Below are positions 46,290 through 57,411 of a stretch of 64,000 nt of DNA, one piece after another (positions within the stretch are counted from its first letter, which is position 1; the number at the start of each line of letters is the position of its first letter). Made by a program: the position numbers and the translations under genes. Source of the DNA: Nymphaea colorata (taxonomy: Eukaryota; Streptophyta; Magnoliopsida; Nymphaeales; Nymphaeaceae); the NCBI RefSeq assembly GCF_008831285.2, contig NC_045139.1, positions 27,684,808-27,748,807 on the forward strand, read 5' to 3'. The notes beneath the pieces were generated by a model, which worked only from the letters and a program-made list of their open reading frames with translations, did not search any database and was not told where the DNA came from.

Positions 46290-47363
46290 TCCCCCAAATG
46301 ATTGTTGTCTCGAGACAGTAGCGTTGTCAGTAGGTTTCAAATCAACAATCACTTGATTCAAGCATTAGCTAAGAGGTGGAACCTATACATGTTCACATTT
46401 TGGTTCTCCCTTGGAGAGATGACACCTCTTCTAGACAAGTTCACCTACATATTGGGTCTATCAAAACCAGAGGGAAGTCATAGGGACCCAATCAATCATC
46501 AGCTCAACACCAACTTTAAGGCCCTTAACTATAAGAACTTGTTATGTAGACTCACACGCATTAGGTGATAGCACCTCAAGAAGGAGGAAGATCGTTGTCT
46601 CCATGGACTCATAGATTTTCATACACACTTTGAAGGCACAACAGAGGAATTGAGGGCCAAATTGCCCAAGCAATAGCATAGGACCAGGGATGTGATGATG
46701 ATCTGCATAGAAGTACTCATAGTCTTTTCCAACGAACAGGGCACAATGGATCTATGTGTTCCACTACTATTTAGGATGTGGGGGGACGTCATGACTTGGT
46801 GCCTTTCATTTGCTTTGGCCAGTCTTGCATTTCTTTACAGGAGTCTCACACGATTTATCATAAGAGACTCTGACATGATCAAGATCTATCTTTCATTTTT
46901 ACAAATGTGGTTCTACAGACATGTCATCCATGGTAGTTGAGCTTTTAGGCCTACTAGCGACAACTTCTTGTCATTAGATGAATACAGACAGATGATAGAT
47001 AAGCTAATGGAGGAGCACATCGTCTGGGACTTCTTCTGCAGAAAGAAGTTGCTAGCCCACTGCACCCACCACAACAAGAAGACAAACATTCTTCTACCCA
47101 GCCCATTCTTCATCATCTCATATTATCTAAAGCAATGCACGACACAGTTCTCCAAGAGGCACATGGATTTATGTCCAACCAGAGGACACTTTAGCACAAC
47201 AATAGGTTTTGATCTAGATAGGGGAGAATGGCATGGTATCCACGGTTTGGCTATTGAAGGGTGGTTCTCAGGGATTGATTTTTATATATATGAGGAACCG
47301 ACTAGGTCTAGAGTGTACATGAATTGGTGGGAAACTATTTGTCTTACTCTATATTGTCATTGA
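46290..47363 (+). pseudogene. Plant mobile domain (aminotransferase-like PMD) ORF carried by the retrotransposon
   Basis: Plus-strand pieces in order: LIQALAKRWNLYMFTFWFSL then GEMTPLLDKFTYILGLSKP (46.36-46.47 kb), matching the PMD pattern AL.ERW....TF..P.GEMT.TL.DV.YILGL. Next IEVLIVFSNEQGTMDLCVPL and LASLAFLYRSLTRF (46.69-46.86 kb), like PMD segments with SG..V...L and A.LYR.L, then IKIYLSFLQMWFYRHV. Last DEYRQMIDKLMEEHIVWDFF (46.98-47.03 kb). Frameshifts and stops separate the blocks, about 350 codons in all. Extra ORFs with this domain have been reported in plant Ty3/gypsy elements; the domain also occurs in Mutator-like elements and host genes such as MAIN/MAIL1. Lying between PBS and gag on the sense strand, it fits an extra ORF1 rather than a neighbouring host gene. 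Confidence 0.72.
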
Positions 47364-47635
47364 ATCCTTGTTTTGAATAATGTTTAGAATTTAATAACAA
47401 TTTGATATTTTACATCTCTCTAAGTGCCAAATAAATACATGTCTTTTTCTTTATTTTCAAAACCATGTCATTTTCCTCTCTCTCTTCAAGCTAACATGTT
47501 TCTTTTGAGTGAAATTGTGACAAAGATTTTCTATAGCTCCTCGTACGAGATAATAAGATGCAGAAAAGAGAGAACTTATGATTCCAAAGTAAATAGAGGC
47601 TCAACCTTAAGTGGATTATACACTCAAAAGATAAT

Positions 47636-47902
47636 TCAACAAATGTTGAGCCAAGCAGTGGTAGTTGAGCCTAGCCATAACAATTCTGAACGTTTGACCA
47701 AGGCCAAACAACTTGAAATCTCTACTTGGCATGCTTTATATTCAGTCATGTTATGAGTGCATGTGAATTCTAGCTTGAGAGAATAATGGATCATTTCCTT
47801 TTCAGGGGTGAATAGGAGAATTCGAATTCTTGTTTCGACTCTTAGAGCCATCAAAAAACATAGTCTAGGGTTAAGTGGTTTCAATGTGTAAGACTTGTTC
47901 AT
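47636..47902 (-). pseudogene. N-terminal half of the second (archaeal-type) RNase H, inverted
   Basis: The minus frame reads ILLFTPEKEMIHYSLKLEF, then TCTHNMTEYKACQVEISSCL and ALVKR, fitting the second RNase H of Tat elements (VL.SPEG..IPYSF.L.F.CTNN.AEYEAL..GL..AL..G.K). After VKR at about 47,693 the similarity stops where the family continues with L.VYGDS. That continuation is found on the opposite strand at 52.19 kb, so this marks the left inversion breakpoint. Confidence 0.75.
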
Positions 47903-48346
47903 CTAGAAAAGCAACATTAGCCTTCAGCTCTTCAGCCAATAGAAAGTCCACTAGCTAATAAGCTAATGAGTATCCTTTCACGGATTCTTGAGAAATCTAC
48001 TCCAAGTCATACTACATGATGAGAACTGCCACTTGGAAATTCTTCCTATGAGAAATGACTACTATAGGATATACTTGAGATAGTTTGATCATGAAGCCAC
48101 CTTGACTTCATATGAAAGCATATGATGTCTCTATTTTTTATGCATCCAAACAAGGGAGACATGTTTTCTCCATCATTGAATACTTATTTTCATATTTAAT
48201 GAAGGTTTTGCCGACATAATATTTTGCATGCTCTATCTCGCAACCTTTTTCATACTATGCTAAAAATTCATCTACAAGCAAGGTAGTTAACATAAATATA
48301 TAACAACAATTGGCGCCTTAACACTGTCACTTTAGAACTGGAGGAT

Positions 48347-49068
48347 TTAGTAGGTACTATTTGATGCATTCGAACAATGTTTGATATTATCGACCTCACT
48401 CGAACTTGATGTATTTTTTGAGTAACTGATTAAATGACTCGCATCTAAGGGCCAAATTGGAAATAAACCGCTGAATTGCCTACATCCTACATGTAAGCTA
48501 CGTAATTCATTCAAAGTAGTTGGAGATGGCATGTCAATAATGGTCTTGGCTTTAGTAGGGTCTACTTCAATGCCTTGCTGGCTCATCATGTGTTCCAAGA
48601 GTTTACCTAATTCAACCATGAACTTGCATTTTTGGAGATTTAGTATCAACTTGTATTAGAGTAACATGTCAAAAACTTGAGTCAAAACCTCAATATGAAC
48701 TTGACGTGTCTTGGATTTGACCAAGATATCATCTACATAGGCATCCATGAACATGTGTATCTGATCATGACATAGAGTTGTTATGGCTTTTCGATATGTT
48801 GCTCCTGCATTCTTCAATTCAAATGGCATTACAGTGTGGCAAAAAGTGCCTTAAAGGGTGGTGAATGATGTTTTCGGTTAAACTTTAGTAGCCAACTTGA
48901 TATGATTGTAGGAGTATCTATCCATGAAAGAGAACATGACAAGGGCTGTTGTATGTCAATCAGTAGGTCGATATTGGAAAAAGGGTAGTCACCCTCAGGC
49001 ATGGCCTTGTTGAGGTCTCGAAAATCAATACAATCTAGTCCTTCTCTTTTTTTTTTTGGTACGACCAT
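48347..49068 (-). pseudogene. Ty3/gypsy reverse transcriptase remnant (inverted block)
   Basis: Minus-strand motifs in order: MVVPKKKREGLDCIDFRDLN then KAMPEGDYPFSNIDLLID (49,068-48,950), the standard gypsy RT start; FMDAYVDDILVKSKTRQVH with the catalytic YVDD at 48,729-48,740; then LNLQKCKFMVELGKLLEHMM and GIEVDPTKAKTIIDMPSPT (48,650-48,520), the thumb region. Frames change between blocks and the finger domain is shortened. The enzyme copied element RNA into DNA; here it is inactive. Confidence 0.88.
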
Positions 49069-49287
49069 TATGTTGGAAAGTCATTCAGAATAAATTTATG
49101 GTTATGATAAACTTGGTATTGAGTAGATCTTCCATTCATTTTTCACCTTATCCTCAATTCGTGAATCTAACTTCCCTAGTTTCTACTTGACCAGGTTGCT
49201 CCCTGTTTTGAGAATCAACTGGTGCTTCATTAGCTTTGGATCCAATCTTGGGATGTCTTCGAATATAAATGCAAAAGCTTTGTTATA

Positions 49288-50243
49288 TCACTTGAGAAAT
49301 TGAACTAGTTTTTCTTCTTCTTCTTCTTGTGGGTTCAAGTTGACACCAATCTGTATCATCTTGTTGCCTTCCCTAGTTCCAATGTTTACTAACTTGGTAG
49401 GATCATTGAGCAAAGCGGTTGTTGATCTTCTCTTTGTAATTAAATCAAATGTACAGGATCTAACTCTGCCTATGCTTGGTCTAATGGCAGGACTAGTTCC
49501 TCCTATGGAACTAGCTCTTCCATTTCCTGATTTTAAAGACATGGATTCTTCTACTATTTGAACTTAGGGTTGACGACCAGCTTGAGATGAGTTTGAATGT
49601 CACGTTAATCCTGTAAATAATGATGATGAGAAAACAAGCCGGATGTGCATCTAGTGTACATAGAGGCAAATAATGAGAAAGGAGAAGAGTGAGACCCATG
49701 GATATTCGCAAAATCAATAAATGTTATTGATAAAGTTTGAAGTATGGGGACCCCACCATCCTTACAAAGATTTGGAGAAAAACAAAGAAAAGTGAAATAG
49801 TGATAATGATTTTCTATTCAAGCTCCTCTCTTCTTCTTGGATAGCTCCTTGGTATTTCCTCTGTTTGGCTTTATCTTGTAGCAAAGTGTTGCAATTCCTC
49901 TATGCCTGGCACTGCTACTGACTGGTTCAATGATATCATCCTCATTAGCCCCTAAGTTTATATATGAACTGTAGCCCATCTTGATCATCAGGTGAAGCCC
50001 TTTTAGCAGCTCTACAAAATGCTCATATAAAGGATGATCTCTGATAGCTGCCTCATGGATCTACCTTCAAGTTTGTAGAAGGTCGGACCTTTTCATTCTA
50101 CCGTGTTGGACTTGCTCCATAAACTTAGGTTCATTCATGCTTAAGCAAATAGGGTTGTCTTTCAGATATACCTTGTTAGGGCACTGAACAATTGGGATTT
50201 TAATTGTGCATGTTGAGCAAGGTACCAAAGATTGGGGGAGTTG
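49288..50243 (-). pseudogene. Protease-RT spacer of the gypsy polyprotein, decayed
   Basis: A minus-strand frame at 49288-49542 (TALLNDPTKLVNIGTREGNK, then a Glu run and KLVQFLK) fits the acidic linker before gypsy RT. The rest shows only broken frames. It is assigned by position between protease and RT. Confidence 0.5.
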
Positions 50244-50609
50244 TTACTCATGATTCTTAGCTAGGACTGTCGTAATGATACCTCCACAACTACGTTTAAC
50301 ACAATGGTGCAAAGTGAATGGCAGAACGTTTGCCTCACATATCAATGGTTGTCTAATGAGTAAATTATAGCATGGTGGCATATCCACTACATAGAAGAGA
50401 ACTATGTGGAAGGTGAAGTTGATATGAAGGTCCAGGTATATCTTGCCTTTTATCGTCTTCCTACTGTTAGAGCCATAAATAGTCATATCATTTGACATGT
50501 AATACTCATCCTTGAGGCCCAAGGCTTTGGTTGTCATATTCAAACATGTATTTAAACTGCTCCCTCTATCTATCAGTACATGTGGGACGTTCATGCCACG
50601 AGTCCTCAC
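50244..50609 (-). pseudogene. Ty3/gypsy aspartic protease remnant (inverted block)
   Basis: The minus frame is open for 121 codons: VPHVLIDRGSSLNTCLNMTT around 50,570, then MTIYGSNSRKTIKGKIYLDL, VLFYVVDMPPCYNLLIRQPL. Spacing and motifs match the protease of Tat/Athila-type elements, with the active-site Asp in ID(G)GSSLN; the following Gly is Arg here. It processed the polyprotein in the virus-like particle. Confidence 0.78.
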
Positions 50610-51720
50610 TATGATATAAAGTCCATTGATATGGATTTAGAGGCTTTAGCAAATCATCATCTGAAATGTAATTAGAGCATTCACCATGACCAAGTAGACA
50701 ATATGTGCCAGCCAGCTTTTCTAAAGTACTGCTAGATTTGACCCATTTTTTATTAGTACTCCCTCCATGGCAGTCCTATGTACAGTATAGGCATTGATGA
50801 GTCTAGAATAGAGATATTCATTGGGTTGTCAAGGACTTGTTGAGCTGTTCTTTCTTCGATTGCTTGAGAAGAGTTTAGGTGACCTTCTATCTTGTTTTCC
50901 CCTTTCTTGATCCATTGTTGAGAGACCTTGAAATAAGACTGCGTAGCTAAAAGTTCCTTTTTAACCTTGTGTACAAGCTACTTGATGGGCTTGGGCTCGT
51001 CAGCTTGAATTCTCATGCCTGCCATTTTCTTGTTGAGGTTTCGAATAAAATCAAGCTACTTCTACATAGATTTGTCCTTGATGACCATTATAGTCATCTT
51101 TTTTGTGCGCATAGTCGAACATAGTCCTATGGATAGAAAGAAATGTCATCCACTACTGCCATAGTATTCTTACCATGGCCTCCAAATGAATTCTTGAGGA
51201 CTTCGAGAGTGGCATCCTCGATCAATACATCTTTGTCAATACACACTTGAATAATATGCATGTGCAGTATGTAGTCTTCAGTCTTATGGCCCAAAGCACG
51301 ATGAAATTTGTGGTATTGATCATTCCTTTTCCCCTTCATTTTTGAGGGATCAGATACATGCAACAAGTGGTAGAATCATTCTACTAAGAGATACTTCAGA
51401 ATCTCCTTCTTTTTGCATTCCAAAGGAGTGATTTCCTGTCTCACGTCCAAATAAGTTTGTTAGCACTGTTGAAGTTGCCGTTGTTGATTTGGCTAGCTTG
51501 ATTATACACTGGTTGTTTTCTTGTTTAGAAATAGAGTATGCACTTGTGTTTTATTTGTTTTCTTGTAATCATCCTTTTTGTTGTTGTTGCTGCTACTGAT
51601 ACCACATCTGCCCAACAGTAGTCATTCTTGATGGCTATTTCAATGTCCTTAGCCTTCTTAGTTATATCACAAAACTTCTCATACTTATGTCGTATGATGA
51701 TGGCAGATGTTTTAGACTTG
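50610..51720 (-). pseudogene. Gag C-terminal region, decayed (inverted block)
   Basis: A minus frame at 51127-51366 includes GKRNDQYHKFHRALGHKTED, the form CxFH...GH.TE.C that stands for the zinc-like motif in Tat/Ogre gag-pol junctions. Cys is replaced by Tyr at two places. A second frame (51525-51731) has no clear motif. Assignment rests on order and on the FH...GH.TED pattern. Confidence 0.6.
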
Positions 51721-51724
51721 ACGT

Positions 51725-52193
51725 TCACCATCTTTGAGTATGCTCTCTAGCAGTCTCTCCACACTCTTGGCAAAGGTTGAAAAGAGTATCGATAGTTGGC
51801 ATTATGGAGAGGTTAGATTCATATTTCTTGATAAAGGCATTGACCACATCATCGAAGTCCTGCATCCAGGTAAGGTCAATGATTAACAAGTACCATTCTG
51901 CTGCCTCATCTTCTAAGCTCTGAGAAAAATAGATGAATAATGTCATGTTGTTGTTCATGAAGTTTTCACATTCAGCAAATAAGATTAACAAATGAGTGTG
52001 TGGGTTTCTTGTCCCCCTGAACTTGTTGAATTTCCTCAAAAGTCCCTCAAAGTCCTCATCATCCAATCTTTGATAGAAATTCCATTCCCTGGCTCTGAAT
52101 CTGATGAACTGTCATTTCCACTTCTTCTATACAAGACTGGATTAGATCCATAACATAGATACATGGACTCAGAATGCTGCTCAGTTTCCACGT
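51725..52193 (-). pseudogene. Gag capsid-like domain (retrotrans_gag) remnant, inverted
   Basis: The minus strand carries GTRNPHTHLLILFAECENFM then FIYFSQSLEDEAAEWYLLI and DFDDVVNAFIKKYESNLS with ETAREHTQRW, the retrotrans_gag signature (DP..HL..F......D......F..SL.G.A..WY..L......W.......F...F......EY..RW). The N-terminal extension (IEEVEMTVHQ, DDEDFEGLLRKFNKF) is repeated at 52865-53068 because of the tandem duplication. The right inversion breakpoint lies just upstream. Confidence 0.82.
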
Positions 52194-53753
52194 TAGAAAA
52201 AGTTCATGTCTATGGCGATTTCCTGCTCACAATGATAAAAGATCTTAAATTGACACCTTACTAGGAAGTCATTTGAGCCTTGGTGCAACATTTCGAGGAA
52301 TTCTAGTTATTCCATGTCAAGAGTAGTTTAGCCAATTTGCATATGGTTTGTCCAGCCTTGGATTCATTATTGCTTTTAAAAAGAATGAACCATACAAAAC
52401 TTTCAAGGTGGGAAGACTTACTCAACCAACATGCCACCCTTTAGAATAAGTAAACCAAGTAGATTTAGATGAACTACCTTGATATCATAACATCAAAAAT
52501 TACTTAGAAACAAGTGAATTCCCTCCAGATATGCCCAAGAAAGAGCATAAAGCAATACAATGTATATTAGTCTGATATTTTATCTTGACAGGAATACTAT
52601 ACAGATGAGGATTCAACTTAGAATATTCATGATGCTTGACAAGAAATAACCTCAACTGTGCGACCAGCCAGATTCAAGCATGCTACTATTGGCCAACTAT
52701 TCAACAGGATTGTCACAAGTACGTCAAGAGGTGTTTAATGCTGAATGCATGTAGATGTGATTTTTTACAACAGGATTGTCACAAGTTCGTCAAGAGGTGT
52801 TTAATAACGAATTCACATAGATGTTATACATGTTCCTACAACATATCTATATTTTGTTGTATTTTCATGGCTCCCTAAACTTGTTGAATTTCCTCAAAAG
52901 TCCCTCAAAGTCCTCGTCATCCAATCTTTGATAGAAATCCCATCTACAGTAGGTTTTCTTTCCCTTGCTCTGACTCTGATGAACTGTCATTTCCACTTCT
53001 TCTATACGAGACTGAATTAGATCCATAATATAGATACATGGACTCAGAATGCTGCTCAGTTTCCACATTAGAAAAAGTTCATGTCTATGGAAATTTACTG
53101 GTCATAAAGATGAAAGATCCTAAATTGACATCTTACTAGGAAGTTGTTCAAGCCTTGGTGCAATTTTTAGAGGAATTCTAGTTATTCCATGTAAAGAGGT
53201 AGTTTAGCCAACTTGCAGATGGTTTGTCCAGCATTGGATCCATTATCGCTTTTAAAAAGAATGAACCATACAAAGCTTTCAAGGTGGTGGGAAAACTGAC
53301 TCAACCCGCATGCCACCCTTTAGTCATGCCACCCTTTAGAATAAGTAAACTAAGTAGATTCAGATAAGTAAACTGAGTAGATTCAGACAAACCACCTTGA
53401 TATCATAACATGAAGGATTACTTAGAAACAAGTGAATTCCCTCCATATATGCCCAAGAAAGAGCATGAAGCAATACAACATATATCAGTCTAATATTTGA
53501 TCTTGACATGAATACTATACAGATGTGGATTTAGCTTAGAATATTCATGATGCCTTGACAAGAAATAAGCTCAAGAAATAATTTGGGAAGTCCATGAGGG
53601 AGTCTGTGCAACCAGCCAGATTCGAGCATGCTACTATTGGCCAACTATTTAACAGGATTGTCACAAGTTCGTCAAGAGGTGTTTAATGTCGAATTCATGC
53701 AGATGTGATATACGTTCCTACAACATATCTATATTTTATTGTATTTTCATGGC
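52013..53753. repeat. Tandem duplication, unit about 858 bp, copying an inversion junction
   Basis: ACTTGTTGAATTTCCTCAAA starts at 52021 and again at 52879. The two copies stay colinear to TATATTTT(G/A)TTGTATTTTCATGGC at 52,871 and 53,752. Each copy holds the reversed gag N-terminus (minus), the end of the second RNase H (plus) and the start of integrase (plus). The first copy has a further internal repeat (ACAGGATTGTCACAAG..CGTCAAGAGG at 52,707 and 52,770) and lacks a few dozen bases before the integrase zinc region. Small differences show both copies have since decayed. Confidence 0.9.
52196..52410 (+). pseudogene. C-terminal half of the second (archaeal-type) RNase H
   Basis: The plus strand reads EKVHVYGDFLLTMIKDLKLT then PY, stop, EVI, stop, ALVQHFEEF and LFHVKSSLANL. 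This follows the second RNase H pattern ..VYGDS.L......KL..Y......L...F....H..R..N..AD.LA. It begins exactly where the minus-strand half at 47.69 kb stops. A second copy lies at about 53,060-53,275 in the tandem duplication. Confidence 0.7.
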
Positions 53754-54495
53754 CTTTCTTAATTTGGGTGTTTGATGTACTAGGCCTCATTAGTCTTCCT
53801 ACGTCAAATGGACACAAATACTTTCATGCCATAATGAAATAATTCACCAAGTAATTGAAGGAAGGCAAGCATGTCATCTCTTTCATCCACAACAACATTT
53901 TTTGCAGGTTTGGTGTGCCACATGGCATTGTGTCTGATAACGGAACACATTTTAAGAATAAAAAAATGTGTGATTTCTGCTCCAAGTTCAATACCAAGCA
54001 TCATTTTTGGCACCTTATTAGTGACACAACACATTGTGAAATTACAAGACTACAATCAAAACTCTCTCCAGTGTCACCCTAGTAGAATTGGTATATGGCA
54101 TAGATGTAGTTCTCCCTTTATATGTGCAAAAAGCACCTAAGTTTGCATATGTTATTGAATTATCTATGGACTAATACCAAAAGCAATGGATGTCACAATT
54201 AGACCTGTTTGATGAAAAAGTTGTGAGTAGCATAACATGAAGAGGCGTATCAACACAGGGTAGCTTGACATTATGTCAAACTAGTGATCAAGCAGAGTTT
54301 CAAAATCAATGATCTAGTATTGAGATCAACCATCCCATAGAAGAATCGTCCTCATAGAAAGTGGGCTCCGAATTAGGATGCCACTTATGTTGTCAAGGAA
54401 GTTTTGTCATGCAATTCATATCAACTGATTGATGCCGATAGGATTGAATTGTTTGATCTTGTAAATGCACTTCATTTGAAGAAATTCTATGTATA
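52640..54495 (+). pseudogene. Ty3/gypsy integrase remnant, zinc region to C-terminus
   Basis: Zinc-binding region: ACYYWPTIQQDCHKYVKRC in the first copy and, better, IIWEVHEGVCATSQIRACYY with QDCHKFVKRC in the second (53.58-53.71 kb). Core: HKYFHAIMK then KEGKHVISFIHNNIFCRFGV and PHGIVSDNGTHFKNKKMCDF (53.81-53.98 kb), with the catalytic Asp in SDNGTHF. C-terminal part: LVYGIDVVLPLYVQKAP (about 54.09 kb), DQ-like QLDLFDEK, KINDLVLRS, NRPHRKWAPN, DATYVVKEVL and ALHLKKFYV (about 54.47 kb). Stops and frameshifts are common. The integrase is plus, in agreement with the LTRs and opposed to the RT block. Confidence 0.87.
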
Positions 54496-57395
54496 ATTCC
54501 ATTGTATTAAAATTTTTCTATCGATGCAATCTCCTTTGATGGTCAGATCAGTCTCTGATTTCTATCTGACGCATGTATTCTCCCCATTGCCCTTCATACT
54601 GGGAATCTTTTTTAAGAAAATATCACAAGTTGCATGGAAATGGCCGCAAGAAGTTTTTCAACAAGGAAAATTTCAAAGTTTTCAAAAATCTAAGGCCAAC
54701 TAGTCCACAAGCCTCCACACCAAGTACGTGACAAATTTTACAAGGTTTTTTTGAGTAAAACATTAAATTTTCAAACATTTATTACAAGGTTTTCAAATGT
54801 CACATTATGGTGTATAAAAGTTCTTCAAATCTTACACAAGCTTTTCAAATTTTGTATCTTGCACTAACGTGCACACATGCCTTCTAATTTCACATTTCAC
54901 AAGCTTTTTCAACTTCGTACCTTATTGTACACATGCTATCCAATTTCACATGTTTTTCCAAATTTTTCACCCCATTGCACACTGAATTCTCAAATTTTAC
55001 AAATTTACATTTCAATACCCACAAGTTTTCCAACTACATGAATGTTTTTGAAATTCCGCACATTAATGCACACTAGATTTTCCAATTTTATGCCTTGGTG
55101 CATGCAAATTTTCAAACTCGTACATCCGTATACCAAAGTTTTTCATTCACAAACAAGTGCAAATAAGTTTGTAATTTGGCGCATTCAAATTTTTACAAGT
55201 TTCCAAAGTTTTGTACTTTCACATGTAATTTCGCACTTTGGTGCACCCAAACTTTACAAATTTAAAATGATTTTCGTGTCTTGGCACAATATTTCTGAGC
55301 TTCGACACATATTTTTGTGCTTTGATACATACAAGTTTTACAAAAACAATGCACTGGTATAAGATTTTGCACTTCAGTACCTCCAATTAAGCGTTAACAT
55401 AAAATTTCATGCTTCGGTGCACCCAAGCAGATGTACCAACTTACACAAGTTTTTTAAACTCGTGTTATGGTATAAGATTTCGCGCTTCAGCGCCCCCAAG
55501 TAAACAGGTCTGGGGATAAGTTTTCACACTTTGGCACTCCCAAGTAAATGTGCCAGCACATAAATTTCCATGCTTTGGCACACACAAGTCCCCATGTTTT
55601 GGTGTGAGATTTTTGCGATTTGACGCACATAAGTTCCCATGTTTTGGTGTAAGAATTTTGTGTTTTGATGCACACAAGCAAACACACTTTGGTATAAGAT
55701 TTTGTACTTTGGCACCTTAAGTAAATATGCCTGGACATAAGATTTTGCACCTCAGTGCACCCAACTAAACACACTAGTCTGCATAATTTCTCAAATTTAT
55801 GCATTCCAAAATAAGATTTCATGTGTTGGTGCACACAAGTAAACGTGTCTCGACATAAGATTTTGTGCTTTGGTAATCTCAAGTAAACATACCATTGCAT
55901 AAGATTTTCGTGTTTTGGCGCATACAAAAACACATACCTCAATACACATTTTTGCATTTCAATGCACGTTTCTACACTTCAGTGCACATTTCTACACTTT
56001 GGTATATATTTTCATGCAAGCATTTCCAGACTGATAAACATTCCTTAAAAATTAGAATATTGCATCTTGCAAGCACATAATAATTTTCAGATTATATAAA
56101 AAGACAAAAATTTCAACCAATGATTTGACAATAGTCAAAGGATGAAAGCTTTGATAGGACTATGTAATAAGTCATGGGGAAAACTCAAGAAAATAAAGGG
56201 AATCAAAGTCTGGGAAAAGTCTCTAGCTTTGATCTCTTAGTAAAATAGGAGCTTATCAAAGATCAATTAGGGAAAAAGAGATTGAGTTGACCCAAGCAAA
56301 ACAGGCAGAATGTAAAAAATTGAGCGTTGAGAGATGGGTTCAAGGCAAATGTAGTCCTTCCATTAGATTAGTACTTGAAAGTGTCAGGTAGGCGTAAAGT
56401 TAATTTGCGTCTATTCCGTGAAATTACATGATATATGAACATTTGTCTAGTGATGTGTTATAAACCCTTCATGATCTCAAGCAAGTAAATCCAAGGGTAT
56501 CTATACTTGGTACCCTAAGCCAATTGGTTTGGGAGCCACCTGCCCAAAACTCAATACAATGGTTCAATAGAAAGCTCGATAAACATGACAAAGATACATG
56601 ACTATCAAAGCAATGGAGCCTCATAGTAGCCTGTGGAGTGTTGAAGCATTTTCCCTATAGGTGAAGGTCGACTTGAAATATTAAGTAAGAACAAGGATGA
56701 AAGAGCAAAAATGGCCAAATTCAAGAAAAAAATAATCAAAATGCCTGCTTGGAAAGCCAGGGTGGCTAGAGTCAATAATTCTTTGGTAAATAAAAAACGT
56801 AAGCTTCTTGTGATTATAAAGGGTAAGGACAGTGACAAATCCTGCACTAATAAACCTTGTGGCATAGAGAGTGACTCTTCCTATCTTATCATATAGAAAT
56901 AGAAGAATAATCATCTCAAGTGAATCTAGTAACATTGGCTAAAAGAATCTGTCCTTGCAGTAAATGAAATCATACAAGTCATTACAAGATACAATAGATA
57001 AAAGCAAAGGAATTTTATCAAGTTTAGAAAGCCTTTTACAAGTTTACAAATATTTCACAAACACTCATATTTATGAGATTTTCTCGCTTCAGCACAAACA
57101 AGTGTACAAGCACATACATTCCATCGCATGAATTTTACAAGAATTTCACAAGCACTCACATTTTATATGAGATTTTTGTGCTTTAGCACACACAAGCATA
57201 CATGTATTCCCATGCATGGTTTTCACAAAAAAAATCAAGTACTTTTCACAAGAATTGTACCAATATCAACATTGGGCATTTTTTCATGTATGTATTTCAA
57301 ATGGATTTTCTTTTTCAAAGTCCAACTTCAAAAATTTCACCATTTTCAAGATAGGTGTTCAGTCTTTGCTAGTAAGAATCGTTGTCGACAAGTAG
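54496..57395. repeat. 3' UTR of the element with degenerate tandem repeats
   Basis: Between integrase and PPT the sequence is mostly variants of a 40-57-bp unit of the form CACAAGT...TTTTGTGCTTTGGTGCACCCAAGTAAAC, densest at 54.7-56.0 kb and again at 57.05-57.25 kb. The middle part (56.3-57.0 kb) is non-repetitive and matches the second copy at 36.5 kb. Open frames here, such as the Cys/His-rich minus frame at 55487-55957, are translated repeats. Variable tandem repeats before the 3' LTR are a known trait of Tat/Ogre elements and a source of satellites. Confidence 0.8.
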
Positions 57396-57409
57396 CAAAG
57401 AGGGGTATC
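57396..57409 (+). other. Polypurine tract of the Tat/Ogre-like element
   Basis: CAAAGAGGGGTATC directly precedes the LTR start TGTGAACACTC. The related fragment at 37.57 kb has CAAAAGGGGCATC in the same place. Confidence 0.8.
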
Positions 57410-57411
57410 TG

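Larger units (their letters stand above)
47690..52195 (-). other. Inverted gag-to-RNase H block of the Tat/Ogre-like element
   Basis: Within a plus-strand element (LTR, PBS, PMD ORF, integrase and PPT all plus) this 4.5-kb block reads minus. From right to left it carries gag, protease, RT, RNase H and half of the second RNase H, the normal order for an inverted segment. Both sides join at the same point of the second RNase H. A simple inversion restores the standard order, so it need not be a separate nested element. Confidence 0.75.

Noticed and set aside
47690-52195. A separate minus-strand gypsy element nested in the large one
   Set aside because: There are no LTRs, PBS or integrase of its own, and its left end breaks in the same RNase H whose other half is on the plus strand next to its right end. 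An inversion is simpler.
55487-55957. 156-codon minus-strand frame rich in Cys, His and Lys
   Set aside because: It is the translation of the 3' UTR tandem repeats; the internal periodicity of the protein mirrors the DNA repeats.
56605-56935. Overlapping minus frames of 84-86 codons with hydrophobic segments
   Set aside because: They lie in the 3' UTR segment shared with the 36.5-kb copy, where the frames are not kept open.
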